NCBI RefSeq assembly: GCF_003432035.1
Contig: NZ_QOHO01000071.1
Span: 1 to 64,000 of the forward strand
DNA from: Lacrimispora amygdalina
Lineage (GTDB): Bacteria; Bacillota; Clostridia; Lachnospirales; Lachnospiraceae
DNA length: 64,000 nucleotides
Reading direction: 5' to 3'
A model generated the notes under the pieces. The model did not search any database and had not been told where the DNA came from. It worked only from the letters and a program-made list of their open reading frames with translations. Within the stretch, counting starts at the first letter, position 1. Each line of letters begins with the position of its first letter. Shown here one piece after another: positions 47,376 to 56,575 of this stretch. Both the position numbers and the translations under genes were made by a program.

Positions 47376-47846
47376 ATGAAAATTCAAATAAACAAACCCA
47401 AAAATGAAAACTACACAATTATAATTGGATGCGGCAGATTAGGCGCTAACCTGGCAAATACACTTTCCGACAGCGGTGAAGATGTGCTGATTATCGACAA
47501 AAACAAGGATGCTTTTCGAAAACTGTCCCCAGCGTTTGGCGGACTTACCTTAAACGGCGATGCCACAGACTTGGATGTTTTGCAGGAAGCACAGATAAGC
47601 ACTGCAACTGCAGTGATCGCTGTTACTAATAATGATAATGCGAACATACTGGTAGCTCAGATTGCCCGCGAACTATTCCACATTGAACGGGTGATCGCAA
47701 GGTTATATGATCCGGAAAGGGAGTACGTTTATCGTGAATTTGGCATCGATACCATATGCCCGGCTGTCTTATCCGTAAAGGAAATCGATAAAATATTATC
47801 CAGACCGGACATTCACAAAGAATCATTACAGGAGGCAGAATCATGA
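47376..47846 (+). CDS. trkA: Potassium uptake regulator, TrkA-N (single RCK) protein
   Basis: A 156-residue single RCK domain with the Rossmann motif GCGRLGANLANTL and the acidic residue in LIIDKN that binds nucleotide. It lacks the usual C-terminal RCK_C domain. AGGAGG lies eight bases before the ATG at 47376; a TTG six bases earlier is too close to it. The next gene, overlapping by four bases, is a second, longer TrkA, so the two may form a mixed gating ring on TrkH. Confidence 0.87.
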   Translation: MKIQINKPKNENYTIIIGCGRLGANLANTLSDSGEDVLIIDKNKDAFRKLSPAFGGLTLNGDATDLDVLQEAQISTATAVIAVTNNDNANILVAQIARELFHIERVIARLYDPEREYVYREFGIDTICPAVLSVKEIDKILSRPDIHKESLQEAES

Positions 47847-48508
47847 AAACAAAGGTGTTGCTGGTTGGCGGAAGAAGCAAGGCAAAGTCTCTTGCAGCTT
47901 CGTTAATAAATAAAGGTTACCAGGTAACCGTAATAAATGATACATTGGAAGACTGTGTGAAGCTGTCTGAAATCGACAGGCTTACCGTCATTCATGGTGA
48001 TGGAACACGGCCCTTTGTTTTAGAAGATGCCAATGCGGGCGATGCGGATATCGCCATTGCAATGACTGCAAAAGACGAGGATAATCTGGTTATCTGTGAA
48101 TTATGCAAGAAAAAGTTCCAGGTAAAAAAGACAGTCGCACTTTTAACTGATCCGAAAAAAACCGACTTTTTTTACAAGATGGGAATCGACAGTGTTGTCT
48201 GTGCCATTACTGCAATTACCGGCATTATTGAACAACAGGCTTTTGTAGATAAAATAACAACACTGATTCCCATTGGGGAAGGCCGCGTCAACATTGCAGA
48301 GGTTCCTATTCCAGATACCTCACCTGCTGTGGGAAAAAAGCTGTGGGAAATTGATCTTCCAAAGGAAGTAATTGTAGGCTGTATCCTCCGCGGTGATACG
48401 ACCATGGTGCCCAGAGGCGACACACGGATTCTGTCCGGGGATATGCTTGTACTGATCTCCTCTGATAAACAGGAAATGGCCGCCATTCAGGAATTGACAG
48501 GAAGGTGA
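47843..48508 (+). CDS. trkA: Potassium uptake regulator TrkA (RCK_N plus RCK_C)
   Basis: A 221-residue TrkA/KtrA-type protein with a nucleotide-binding RCK_N domain (about 1-130, with a degenerate GGRSKAKSLA loop in place of GxGxxG) and an RCK_C domain (about 140-220). It gates the TrkH channel encoded four bases downstream. The loop change suggests this copy may not bind NAD(H) or ATP as usual, and the partner single-RCK protein may supply ligand binding. Confidence 0.88.
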   Translation: MKTKVLLVGGRSKAKSLAASLINKGYQVTVINDTLEDCVKLSEIDRLTVIHGDGTRPFVLEDANAGDADIAIAMTAKDEDNLVICELCKKKFQVKKTVALLTDPKKTDFFYKMGIDSVVCAITAITGIIEQQAFVDKITTLIPIGEGRVNIAEVPIPDTSPAVGKKLWEIDLPKEVIVGCILRGDTTMVPRGDTRILSGDMLVLISSDKQEMAAIQELTGR

Positions 48509-48512
48509 TGAC

Positions 48513-50009
48513 ATGACCCGTAAATTTTATAATCGCAGCAACATAGGAAAACTCATGCTGCTGATCGGTATTCTTGTTGCTGTCCCTCTGGTGATAGTTC
48601 CATTTTATCCTCAGGACGCAGTTTATATTGTTCCATTTTTACTTCCATCACTAGGCTCAATCGTACTTGGAAGTATCATCTGCCTGATGAAAAAAAAGGA
48701 GGAATCCACGTTTGAATGGCGTTCTTCCATGCAGCGCAGCAGCCTTACAGTCCTGTTTGCATGGGGATGGGGTGTTTTTATCGGTGCAGGTCCATTCGTA
48801 CTGGGCAGGCAGCTCACTTTTGTTCAGGCACTTTTTGAGGCAGTCAGCGGCTGGACAACAACCGGCCTCTCCGTCATGGATGTGACCATTACTCCCCATA
48901 TCTATCTGTTTCACCGCAGCTTTATGCAATTTTGCGGAGGTCTGGGGTTCGTAATGATGATGGTAATGCTTGTGCAGGATAAACAATCCATGAATCTGTA
49001 CAACGCCGAGGGGCATCCGGATAAACTCCTGCCCAACTTAAAAAAGACAGCCCAGACGATTTGTCTGATGTATAATGGTTTTTTAGTAATAGGAACAGCG
49101 GCTTACGTCATTGCCGGTATGAGTCTGTTTGACGCAGTCAATCATACGATGTGTTCCTTATCTACCGGTGGATTTTCAACCAAGCTGAACAGCATAGGGG
49201 AATATAACAGCTTCCCCATTGAGATCATCACAATTATTCAAATGTTAATAGGCACGACAAACTTCGCTGTACTGCTGTTATTAACAAAGAGAAAATGGAA
49301 GCAGGTATTTAAAGTCAGTGAAGTCCGCTTTATGTTCCTTGTACTGCTCATAACGGTTCCTGTTACGGCATTTTCCCTCATAAGCGGAATGAATATGGGT
49401 ATTTTTGAAGGACTCCGCCGGGCTTTGTTTGATGTTACATCTGCGCTTTCAACAACAGGCTATTCCAGTATGAGTTATACCTCCTGGCCTCCACTTGCAG
49501 TCAGTATGCTGATCTTAACCATGTTAATCGGCGGCGGCATCGGATCGACGGCCGGCGGCATCAAACTGACCCGTGTTTACTTAATGATCCGTACTGCCCT
49601 GCAGAATATACGCAAACGCCTTTCTTCACCAAGAAATGTAGAAACAATCTATTTTTTCAGAGCACAGGGAAAAACAGAGATTGATTCCACACTGGCAGCA
49701 GACACGACCGGCTTTGTAACCTCTTATCTCTTTCTGTATATTACAGGCACTTTGCTGATCACAGTAACTGCAGATTGTTCCCTGACTGAAGCCATGTTTG
49801 AATTTGCATCTGCCCTCGGCACTGTAGGACTGTCCATCGGCATTACCTCTCCTGCTACCGGCAATGCAACGCTGGTGGTGGAAATGCTTGGAATGATACT
49901 TGGAAGGCTGGAAATCTTCATTGTATTGATCGGTGTTTATTCCGCTGGCTCTTTGATGAAACAGACACTGGAAAAACCGAAAAAGCTGATAAACAGAACA
50001 GTAAAATAA
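48513..50009 (+). CDS. trkH: Trk-type potassium transporter TrkH
   Basis: A 498-residue membrane protein of the TrkH/KtrB superfamily with four M1-P-M2 repeats. Visible filter-like segments include SGWTTTGLS, CSLSTGGFS, SALSTTGYS and ASALGTVGLS. It takes up potassium under control of the two upstream RCK proteins. The operon ends at a strong terminator 10 bases downstream. Confidence 0.94.
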   Translation: MTRKFYNRSNIGKLMLLIGILVAVPLVIVPFYPQDAVYIVPFLLPSLGSIVLGSIICLMKKKEESTFEWRSSMQRSSLTVLFAWGWGVFIGAGPFVLGRQLTFVQALFEAVSGWTTTGLSVMDVTITPHIYLFHRSFMQFCGGLGFVMMMVMLVQDKQSMNLYNAEGHPDKLLPNLKKTAQTICLMYNGFLVIGTAAYVIAGMSLFDAVNHTMCSLSTGGFSTKLNSIGEYNSFPIEIITIIQMLIGTTNFAVLLLLTKRKWKQVFKVSEVRFMFLVLLITVPVTAFSLISGMNMGIFEGLRRALFDVTSALSTTGYSSMSYTSWPPLAVSMLILTMLIGGGIGSTAGGIKLTRVYLMIRTALQNIRKRLSSPRNVETIYFFRAQGKTEIDSTLAADTTGFVTSYLFLYITGTLLITVTADCSLTEAMFEFASALGTVGLSIGITSPATGNATLVVEMLGMILGRLEIFIVLIGVYSAGSLMKQTLEKPKKLINRTVK

Positions 50010-50018
50010 CAAATAGCC

Positions 50019-50048
50019 AGAGCCGCAGGTATTCGCACCTGCGGCTCT
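50019..50048 (+). terminator. Terminator after trkH
   Basis: AGAGCCGCAGGT (50019-50030) and its exact complement (50037-50048) with loop ATTCGC, ending in CTCTTTG. The GC-rich 12-bp stem could serve both strands. Confidence 0.85.
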
Positions 50049-50097
50049 TTGAGTTCGTAAAGATATAGAATTGTACCGGAATACACGATCACTGCGT

Positions 50098-51717
50098 TTA
50101 AAGATTTCCTATACTCTCCACATATTCTTCCAGATCACTTTTAATAATTGATACCTGGGGGCCATAAATTACCTGAACTCCATTTCCTTTTTTTATAACA
50201 CCCCTGGAACCGGTTTTCTTTAAAATATCTTCGTTAATCAGGTCTGCATCTGCAACTGTGAGGCGCAGCCTGGTGGCGCAGCAGTCAATATCGATCACAT
50301 TCTTTAACCCGCCCAGTCCCTCAAGAATCATCTTGGATTTCTCATTGTTTTCAGACTTTAACTTGTTTTGAAAATCCTTTTTTGAATAAAGCTTAATCTC
50401 CCCTTCCATCTCTTCACGTCCGGGTGTTGGCAGATTGAATTTCAAAATGAAAAACTTAAATACAAAATAATACAAAGCACCGTAACCGGCAAATACAGGG
50501 AGAATCATAAGCCAGTTGGTCTTAGCCTGCCCCTGCAGTACACCATACAGGATGAAGTCAATTAATCCACAGGAAAACGTGGTTCCGATACAGATGTTTA
50601 ATACGTGCATGATAACAAACGACAATCCTGCAAATACACAATGAATGGCAAACAGGGCAGGTGCTATAAACAAAAATGTAAATTCAATAGGCTCTGTAAT
50701 ACCCGTTAAAAATGTGGTAAGCGCCGCTGATGCAAGCAGTCCGCCCACTACTTTGCGGTTTTCCGGTCTGGCGCAATGGTACATTGCCAGTGCAGCCGCC
50801 GGAAGACCTGCCATCATAAAATCATATTTACCTGTCATGAACCGGCAGGCACTGACGCTGAAACGGGTAACCGACGGAGATGCCAGCTCTGCGAAAAAGA
50901 TATTCTGTGCTCCAGCAACCGTTACACCGTCGATTACCGCAGTTCCTCCCAGTCCTGTCTGCCAGAACGGAATATAGAATACATGATGAAGACCAAACGG
51001 AATTAATGCCCTCTCCATAAATCCAAAAATAAAGGTTCCGAAATAACCTGATTTCATTACCACATTTCCGACAGCAAAGATTCCCTGCTGAATTATGGGC
51101 CAGATATTAAACAGAATCAGACCAACTCCAATATGTGCAACCACACATACAATGGGCACAAAGCGTATTCCTGCAAAAAAAGACAGGGCAGCCGGTAATT
51201 TCTGTTTATAAAAGCGGTTATGCAGATAAGATGTAACAAGACCAACTACGATACCTCCGAATACACCTGTCTGGAGAGTATCAATTCCACACATATTTGT
51301 GAGTGCTCCATTTAATACATGCTCCCCATAGCTTCCGTCAGACAGGATTTGTCCTGTGAGCTTTAACATGGCATTTATGGTAGTGTTCATCACAAAAAAC
51401 GAGATTCCTGCCGAAAGAACTGCAACTGCTTTTTCATTTTTCGCCATACCAAGTGCGACTGCCATGGCAAAAATAATTGGTAAATTACCAAAAATCGTAC
51501 TGCCCACCTGTGACATAATTACTAAAAGTCCGTGTAATATCGTGCCTTGTCCCAGGATGGACTGTAACTGGTACGCATCTATTGTCTTTGGATTTGTAAA
51601 GGATGCCCCTAATCCCAGCAATACTCCCGCAATAGGCAGGATCGATACAGGAAGAAAAAAGGATCTTCCCACTTTTTGTACTACTGCAAACGCTTTACTG
51701 TCTTTCCCCTTATTCAT
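50098..51717 (-). CDS. PTS glucose-superfamily EIICB (glucoside transporter)
   Basis: A 539-residue permease with about ten membrane segments (EIIC, 1-430) and a C-terminal EIIB domain with phospho-Cys480 in DCCATRLR. No EIIA is encoded here, so it must borrow a glucose-type EIIA. It is the last gene of an operon with a GH4 phospho-glucosidase and a galactose mutarotase, so it likely imports a glucoside or disaccharide as the 6-phosphate. Its ATG overlaps the mutarotase stop by four bases. Confidence 0.92.
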   Translation of the reverse strand: MNKGKDSKAFAVVQKVGRSFFLPVSILPIAGVLLGLGASFTNPKTIDAYQLQSILGQGTILHGLLVIMSQVGSTIFGNLPIIFAMAVALGMAKNEKAVAVLSAGISFFVMNTTINAMLKLTGQILSDGSYGEHVLNGALTNMCGIDTLQTGVFGGIVVGLVTSYLHNRFYKQKLPAALSFFAGIRFVPIVCVVAHIGVGLILFNIWPIIQQGIFAVGNVVMKSGYFGTFIFGFMERALIPFGLHHVFYIPFWQTGLGGTAVIDGVTVAGAQNIFFAELASPSVTRFSVSACRFMTGKYDFMMAGLPAAALAMYHCARPENRKVVGGLLASAALTTFLTGITEPIEFTFLFIAPALFAIHCVFAGLSFVIMHVLNICIGTTFSCGLIDFILYGVLQGQAKTNWLMILPVFAGYGALYYFVFKFFILKFNLPTPGREEMEGEIKLYSKKDFQNKLKSENNEKSKMILEGLGGLKNVIDIDCCATRLRLTVADADLINEDILKKTGSRGVIKKGNGVQVIYGPQVSIIKSDLEEYVESIGNL

Positions 51718-52790
51718 ATGTAATCCTCCTCAAACGATTCCCCAAATGATGAAAACTGATAGATTGTGGTTGATTTATATTCTTCACCCTTATTAAGGAT
51801 CGGGACCTCAAATCCCTTTGTGTTGATACTGTTGGGAAAATACTGTGGTTCCATACAAAAACCGCTCCATTTTGAATAAACCGCTCCCTCTTTTCCCGAA
51901 ACATCTTTTAAAGAATTCCCCGTATAAAACTGCATACCAGGCAGATCGGAGTATACCTCCATCCGTACCCCCGCGGTGCGGTTTACTGCCTCAGCCATTT
52001 TTCTCACACCTGAATGGGGATTTCCTATAACAAAATTATGATCAAAGCCTCCTGCCAGCTTTAACTGCCCATACTCCGCCTTTATCACCCGGTCCAGCCT
52101 TTGCGGACTGTTAAAATCCATGGGAGTTCCCTGTACCCGACAGATTTCTCCTGTTGGTATGATATCCTTATCGACGGGCGTATACGCATCTGCCAGAATC
52201 ATGAATTCCGTATCCATTATACTCCCCGCTCCATGACCCTTTAAGTTAAAATAACTGTGGTTTGTCATATTAAGCAGCGTCCTTTTATCGCTGACTGCAT
52301 GGTATGAAATAATCACTCCATCTCCCTCTGTCAGGTGATAAGTAACCGCCACATCAATCGTTCCTGGAAATCCCTGTTCCCCATCTGTGCTTCGATAGCT
52401 TAATTTTAAAGAATTATTCCCCGTAATTTCATAATCCCACAGCACTTTATGAAATCCATTCTCCTTATCGCTGTGAATATTATGACACCCTCTGTTTTTT
52501 GCCAGATGATAAACCTTATCATCCAGAACAAATAAAGCATTGGATATCCGGTTGGCATTTCTTCCTACCGTTGCACCAAACATCGGATAATTCTGAAAAT
52601 ACTCTTCTAAAGAGTCATATCCCAGCACAACATCCTGAAAACTTCCATCCCCTTTCTTTACCAGCAGTGACACTAAAACCGCCCCAAAATTAGTGATACT
52701 TACAGCCGTTCCCCTGGAATTACGTATTGTAAAAAGAAATGCCTCCCTCCCATCCTTCATGAACCCGAATCGTTCCCTGGCTACGCTCAT
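51714..52790 (-). CDS. galM: Aldose 1-epimerase (mutarotase)
   Basis: A 358-residue GalM-family enzyme, which interconverts alpha and beta anomers of hexoses. Motifs include GRNANRISNA, NMTNHSYFNL (catalytic His) and GFDHNFVIG, with the catalytic Glu in FCMEPQYFP. It follows the GH4 gene by 12 bases, behind AAGGAGG. It would speed use of the sugar freed by the phospho-glucosidase. Confidence 0.93.
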   Translation of the reverse strand: MSVARERFGFMKDGREAFLFTIRNSRGTAVSITNFGAVLVSLLVKKGDGSFQDVVLGYDSLEEYFQNYPMFGATVGRNANRISNALFVLDDKVYHLAKNRGCHNIHSDKENGFHKVLWDYEITGNNSLKLSYRSTDGEQGFPGTIDVAVTYHLTEGDGVIISYHAVSDKRTLLNMTNHSYFNLKGHGAGSIMDTEFMILADAYTPVDKDIIPTGEICRVQGTPMDFNSPQRLDRVIKAEYGQLKLAGGFDHNFVIGNPHSGVRKMAEAVNRTAGVRMEVYSDLPGMQFYTGNSLKDVSGKEGAVYSKWSGFCMEPQYFPNSINTKGFEVPILNKGEEYKSTTIYQFSSFGESFEEDYI

Positions 52791-52802
52791 TGCTCCTCCT
52801 TA

Positions 52803-54191
52803 TTAATGTCCGTATTTCATAAGGCTGCTGACTACCGGATCAAGGGACTCAATTCCTTTCTCCTTTAATAGTTCAATTGCTTCCCGGAATTGGGGAAGGT
52901 ATTTTTCATGTGCAACCAGCAATTCATCGAGCACTCGCTTTGCCTCTGATCCGCTCTGAATCAAAGGATTTATAGTGAACGCCTCAAGAGCCAGACCATA
53001 ATCCCCTGTCAGGGCTGCTGAAATTGTACACTCTTCCATTGCCTTCATAATCTGGAGCCAGCCCTTTTCTGCCGGACGCATCTCTCCCCATACAATGGGC
53101 TCCGCACCTTTTGCGGAAATCAGGGAAGACACTTCTACAATGGAATCACTGTCCAGACACGGAATCGCTCCCCGGTTTTGTGTACTTACAACCATATGAA
53201 TTCTCTTATCATTGTAGATTGCACTGATGCACTCACATGCCGCATCGCTGTAATATGCCCCTCCCCGTTTTGACAGCTGTTCCGGCTTTGTTTTAAGTTC
53301 CGGCTGTTTGTATATCTCAAATAAATCAGCTTCCACTCTCTTCATCTGCTCTGCCCGGGTTCCTTCGTTTTTAAATTCTTCCAGGCTGTGCTCAAGCATT
53401 TCTTTCTGCATATAATAATATCTATGGTATCCGCAGGGAAGCAGATTCATTGTCTGCAGCAGTTCCATGGGAAACTCAGCCTGAAAAATATTTGCAGGTG
53501 TACCCCCATTTCTTTCATTGATATGTCCGATAAGTTGGGAAGTCAGCTCTTTTCCCTGTTTGTCAAACACCTTATGCCAATGGAAATGATTGAGCCCGGC
53601 AAACCGGTAATTTAATTCCCCAGCCTCTTTATGAATCACAGCTGGCTCCGCCATCATGGCTATGGTTGGCACATTACATAAACCGATACATTTTTTCCAA
53701 CCAAAATGCCTGATTACCGTCTCAGTTATAATCCCGCTTGGATTTGTAAAATTAATCAGCCATGCCTCCGGACACAATTCTTTCATATCAGATATAATTT
53801 CTTTCATTACCGGAATGGTTCTAAAGGCTTTGAGCAGCCCTCCGGCACCATTGGTTTCCTGTCCCAGCATTCCATGAAGCAAAGGAATTCTCTCATCTTT
53901 AATTCTCGCATCCAACAGCCCCACCCGGAACTGGGTAGTGACAAAATCGGCATTTACCAATGCCGCTCTTCTGTCCAGAGTGGTATATACCTTTACCTGG
54001 TAAGGCGTCGCATCCCACATTCTTTGTGCCAGTGCACCAACGATCTCAACTTTCTCACGTCCGTCTTCAATATCCACCAGCCAGATCTCCCTGACCGGCA
54101 GTTCTTTATAACGTTTTATAAATCCCTCCATCAATTCAGGAGTATAGCTGCTTCCTCCTCCAATCGTAACTATTTTTATTGAATGTTCCAT
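52803..54191 (-). CDS. GH4 6-phospho-beta-glucosidase (LicH/CelF-like)
   Basis: A 462-residue NAD- and Mn-dependent glycosidase of family GH4, which acts by oxidation-elimination. N-terminal IVTIGGGSSYTPELMEG binds NAD; TNPSG, CNVP and the LNHFHW region hold metal and substrate residues. The sequence looks closest to 6-phospho-beta-glucosidases (LicH, ChbF/CelF), but an alpha-specific enzyme is not excluded. It is first in the operon and cleaves the phosphorylated sugar imported by the EIICB two genes downstream. Confidence 0.93.
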   Translation of the reverse strand: MEHSIKIVTIGGGSSYTPELMEGFIKRYKELPVREIWLVDIEDGREKVEIVGALAQRMWDATPYQVKVYTTLDRRAALVNADFVTTQFRVGLLDARIKDERIPLLHGMLGQETNGAGGLLKAFRTIPVMKEIISDMKELCPEAWLINFTNPSGIITETVIRHFGWKKCIGLCNVPTIAMMAEPAVIHKEAGELNYRFAGLNHFHWHKVFDKQGKELTSQLIGHINERNGGTPANIFQAEFPMELLQTMNLLPCGYHRYYYMQKEMLEHSLEEFKNEGTRAEQMKRVEADLFEIYKQPELKTKPEQLSKRGGAYYSDAACECISAIYNDKRIHMVVSTQNRGAIPCLDSDSIVEVSSLISAKGAEPIVWGEMRPAEKGWLQIMKAMEECTISAALTGDYGLALEAFTINPLIQSGSEAKRVLDELLVAHEKYLPQFREAIELLKEKGIESLDPVVSSLMKYGH

Positions 54192-54241
54192 TTAAACCCT
54201 CCTCATGCCTGTCAAATTGAACAACTGTTCCTGATAGATTT

Positions 54242-54270
54242 ATCATAGACACTGGATATCAGAAAATCAA
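54242..54270 (-). promoter_or_regulatory. Promoter of the GH4/PTS operon
   Basis: On the minus strand TTGATT (54265-54270), a 17-base spacer and TATGAT (54242-54247). An AGCGCT-centred imperfect palindrome (about 54320-54335) upstream could be a catabolite-control or RpiR-type site. Confidence 0.65.
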
Positions 54271-54350
54271 TCTTTCCAATGTATGCAGATACTTTTTTCC
54301 AAAAAACCTTTTTAAATGCTATAAGCGCTGAAACTTTCTGAATTCCGGAC

Positions 54351-54377
54351 AAAAAAATGGGTGCTTTGGCACCCATT
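54351..54377 (-). terminator. Terminator of the RpiR gene
   Basis: AATGGGTGC (54356-54364) pairs exactly with GCACCCATT (54369-54377), followed on the minus strand by seven Ts. It overlaps the RpiR stop codon. Confidence 0.88.
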
Positions 54378-55237
54378 TATTTGTCTATTTCTCTGTCATC
54401 CATAAAAGAAATAGCTTCATGAAGATAATCAATATTTTTATTTCTGTCAATATTATAAATACATCCAAACACTACATCCAGCATATATTGCATCGCAATA
54501 TGGGAAGCAAACTGGGATATCCTGTCCCGTAAGTTTTCCCTGTCACTGATATAGAGATGGTGTTTTATATACTTAGGATATAAATTACTTCCTGCTTTTC
54601 CAATTAAAACCACAGGTATGTTTTTCTTATAAAGCATATGGATAATTGGCAGTATGAAAGTAGCTTTTCCGGAATATGACAATACGAGAGCTGCATGGTC
54701 ATCGGAAGCAGCCAAAACCGTCATTCTCTGCTTATAAAATGATTTGGGACAATTAACCATTCTGCCGATTGTCAGCATTTTATCCTGGAAATTTTCTGCA
54801 GGATTTAAATTGTGTGCATGAGTATAAATATCAATGACGCTTGCTTTATGAAGCAGTTTCGTTATTTTCTCCAATTCCACCGGATCGATAAAATCATAAG
54901 TATCCCTGATTGTTGTTTCATATAGTTTTAACAGCCGGCTTGCAATCATTTTCTGACTGTCCTGCTTTTTAAAGGGATAATTAACATCAATCACTTCCCC
55001 CTCTTTCTGCGTTTCTGCCAAATCCAGTGCCAGCTTAACTTTCAGTTCATTAAACCCTTTCAGCCCGATTTTATTACAAAATCGGTGAATGGTTGATTTG
55101 GATATATGTATTTCATCAGACAATTGCTGAATAGATAAATTAATGATGTGCTCCTTATTCTTCATGACAAAAAGCGCAACGTCATTTTCAACAGGAGTAA
55201 ATGTGGTGCATAAGTTAATCTCATTATCAATTAACAT
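54377..55237 (-). CDS. RpiR/MurR-family transcriptional regulator
   Basis: A 286-residue regulator with an N-terminal HTH (SKSTIHRFCNKIGLKGFNEL, about 47-66) and a C-terminal SIS sugar-phosphate-binding domain (about 125-260). Such proteins sense phosphorylated sugars, here probably the phospho-glucoside handled by the adjacent GH4/PTS operon. A terminator follows it, so it is transcribed separately from the operon it likely controls. Confidence 0.9.
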   Translation of the reverse strand: MLIDNEINLCTTFTPVENDVALFVMKNKEHIINLSIQQLSDEIHISKSTIHRFCNKIGLKGFNELKVKLALDLAETQKEGEVIDVNYPFKKQDSQKMIASRLLKLYETTIRDTYDFIDPVELEKITKLLHKASVIDIYTHAHNLNPAENFQDKMLTIGRMVNCPKSFYKQRMTVLAASDDHAALVLSYSGKATFILPIIHMLYKKNIPVVLIGKAGSNLYPKYIKHHLYISDRENLRDRISQFASHIAMQYMLDVVFGCIYNIDRNKNIDYLHEAISFMDDREIDK

Positions 55238-55316
55238 ATGTATCTCCTCCCTTCGAACCTGTTTTTATCTTACATCAGTTTGGAGATTTATACAATCACC
55301 GGAATGCTGAAGAACA

Positions 55317-55335
55317 CCCGGCATATAAAGCCGGG
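55317..55335 (-). terminator. Hairpin after the GH62-like gene
   Basis: CCCGGC (55317-55322) pairs with GCCGGG (55330-55335), followed on the minus strand by TGTTCTTC. It is a weak terminator candidate about 90 bases past the stop. Confidence 0.4.
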
Positions 55336-55422
55336 CATCCCATGTCAGCACATACGGTCTTTTAAAAGCTTGTACCATTTACAATTCTTTTGGTACTGAC
55401 TGCATGAATAGTTCCATTTCTC

Positions 55423-56337
55423 TTATCTGTAATTTTTTATCACTCCCAGATCCCAGGTAATCTGCTGATAAGGTCCTGATAAGTTATTCGTACCCTGGAT
55501 CAAAAAATCAACCCGGTTTATATCATTAATCTCCATCTTCTGATTATAGCCGGCACGGATGAATTCACCGTGAGATACATTGGTCGTCCACCTGTCTGCG
55601 TTATATTGTAAATTGCCTCTCCATGCCCACTTCTCAGCCACTCTGTTCCATGGACCTCCGGCACCGGCTGACTGCCATAATTCATAATACCGGCCATCTT
55701 TCATATCTTCAATCGCAAGATAGTATTGGCCATCTGCTAAAGACTTATAGACATTTGCACCTTCAAAGGTGTCTGTTATGGCTACGGAAGGCGCTCCCCA
55801 GCCTGACGGGAAATTAGAAAGCGAAGTTCTTCGTACATATAATTTATGGGAATTATCACTTGGAGTATTATACATATAAGCATAGGAATTATCACAAATC
55901 ACATAATAATCCCACCCCAAATTTCCGGAGATGCCAAAGGATTTGGGTCCTGACCATGATCTTGGGTCAGCTATATTCGTTGTTGTTGCGTATGCTGCAC
56001 CGTGTGTTCCGTCCTGATATACCAGATACCACAACTTTTTCGGTTCAAAATAAAATACCTGAGGTGCACAAAAATAGCTTTCCCCAATCGAACTCATATA
56101 GGTGCGCGCAGCATTTTTAAGACCGGAGATCGTGGACGCTGACGTATAAAGCATCTGCCAGCCGCCGCTTTGATTGGCGCCGGTATAAAATACATGATAC
56201 TTTCCTCCATAATAAACGATGGTAGGATCCTTTGCGCCATAATAATCATAAGGTCTCGCTTGTCCATGATAAATAACTCTCTCGCCTACATACCATGTGG
56301 GATTTGATACTGCTGTTGCACTTAATAACTTCTTCAT
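55423..56337 (-). CDS. GH62-like alpha-L-arabinofuranosidase
   Basis: A 304-residue five-bladed-propeller glycosidase close to family GH62, which removes arabinofuranosyl groups from arabinoxylan. Characteristic segments are KDPTIVYYGGKYHVFYTG (general-base Asp), YFCAPQVFYFEPKKLWYLVY, DYYVICDNSYAYMY (supporting Asp) and FEGANVYKS (general-acid Glu). The N-terminus (MKKLLSATAVSNPTW) is not hydrophobic enough for a normal signal peptide, whereas most GH62 enzymes are secreted and known mainly from fungi and actinobacteria. No carbohydrate-binding module is present. It stands alone, so transfer is possible. Confidence 0.82.
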   Translation of the reverse strand: MKKLLSATAVSNPTWYVGERVIYHGQARPYDYYGAKDPTIVYYGGKYHVFYTGANQSGGWQMLYTSASTISGLKNAARTYMSSIGESYFCAPQVFYFEPKKLWYLVYQDGTHGAAYATTTNIADPRSWSGPKSFGISGNLGWDYYVICDNSYAYMYNTPSDNSHKLYVRRTSLSNFPSGWGAPSVAITDTFEGANVYKSLADGQYYLAIEDMKDGRYYELWQSAGAGGPWNRVAEKWAWRGNLQYNADRWTTNVSHGEFIRAGYNQKMEINDINRVDFLIQGTNNLSGPYQQITWDLGVIKNYR

Positions 56338-56526
56338 AAAATACGCTCTCCCTTTATATCTTATTACTGCCCTTTCCCATTTGTATATTCCCCAGGCTGC
56401 CCGATATAATCTTAAGAATCCGTATTATACCGCCTCCCCTTATATCTTATGCAGCTGATACAGTAAGTGCTCCCCTGCAGCAATCAGTCATACATACGGA
56501 AGATGGTGATATGTAAGCGGAAAATG

Positions 56527-56535
56527 TGGTATAAT
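56527..56535 (+). promoter_or_regulatory. Extended -10 promoter of the DUF2207 gene
   Basis: TGG directly before TATAAT (56530-56535) forms an extended -10 element; no clear -35 is visible. It lies 40 bases before the ATG. Confidence 0.55.
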
Positions 56536-56575
56536 GCACTGTAAGTGTAATAATTACAAGACGAGGAGAAGATAA

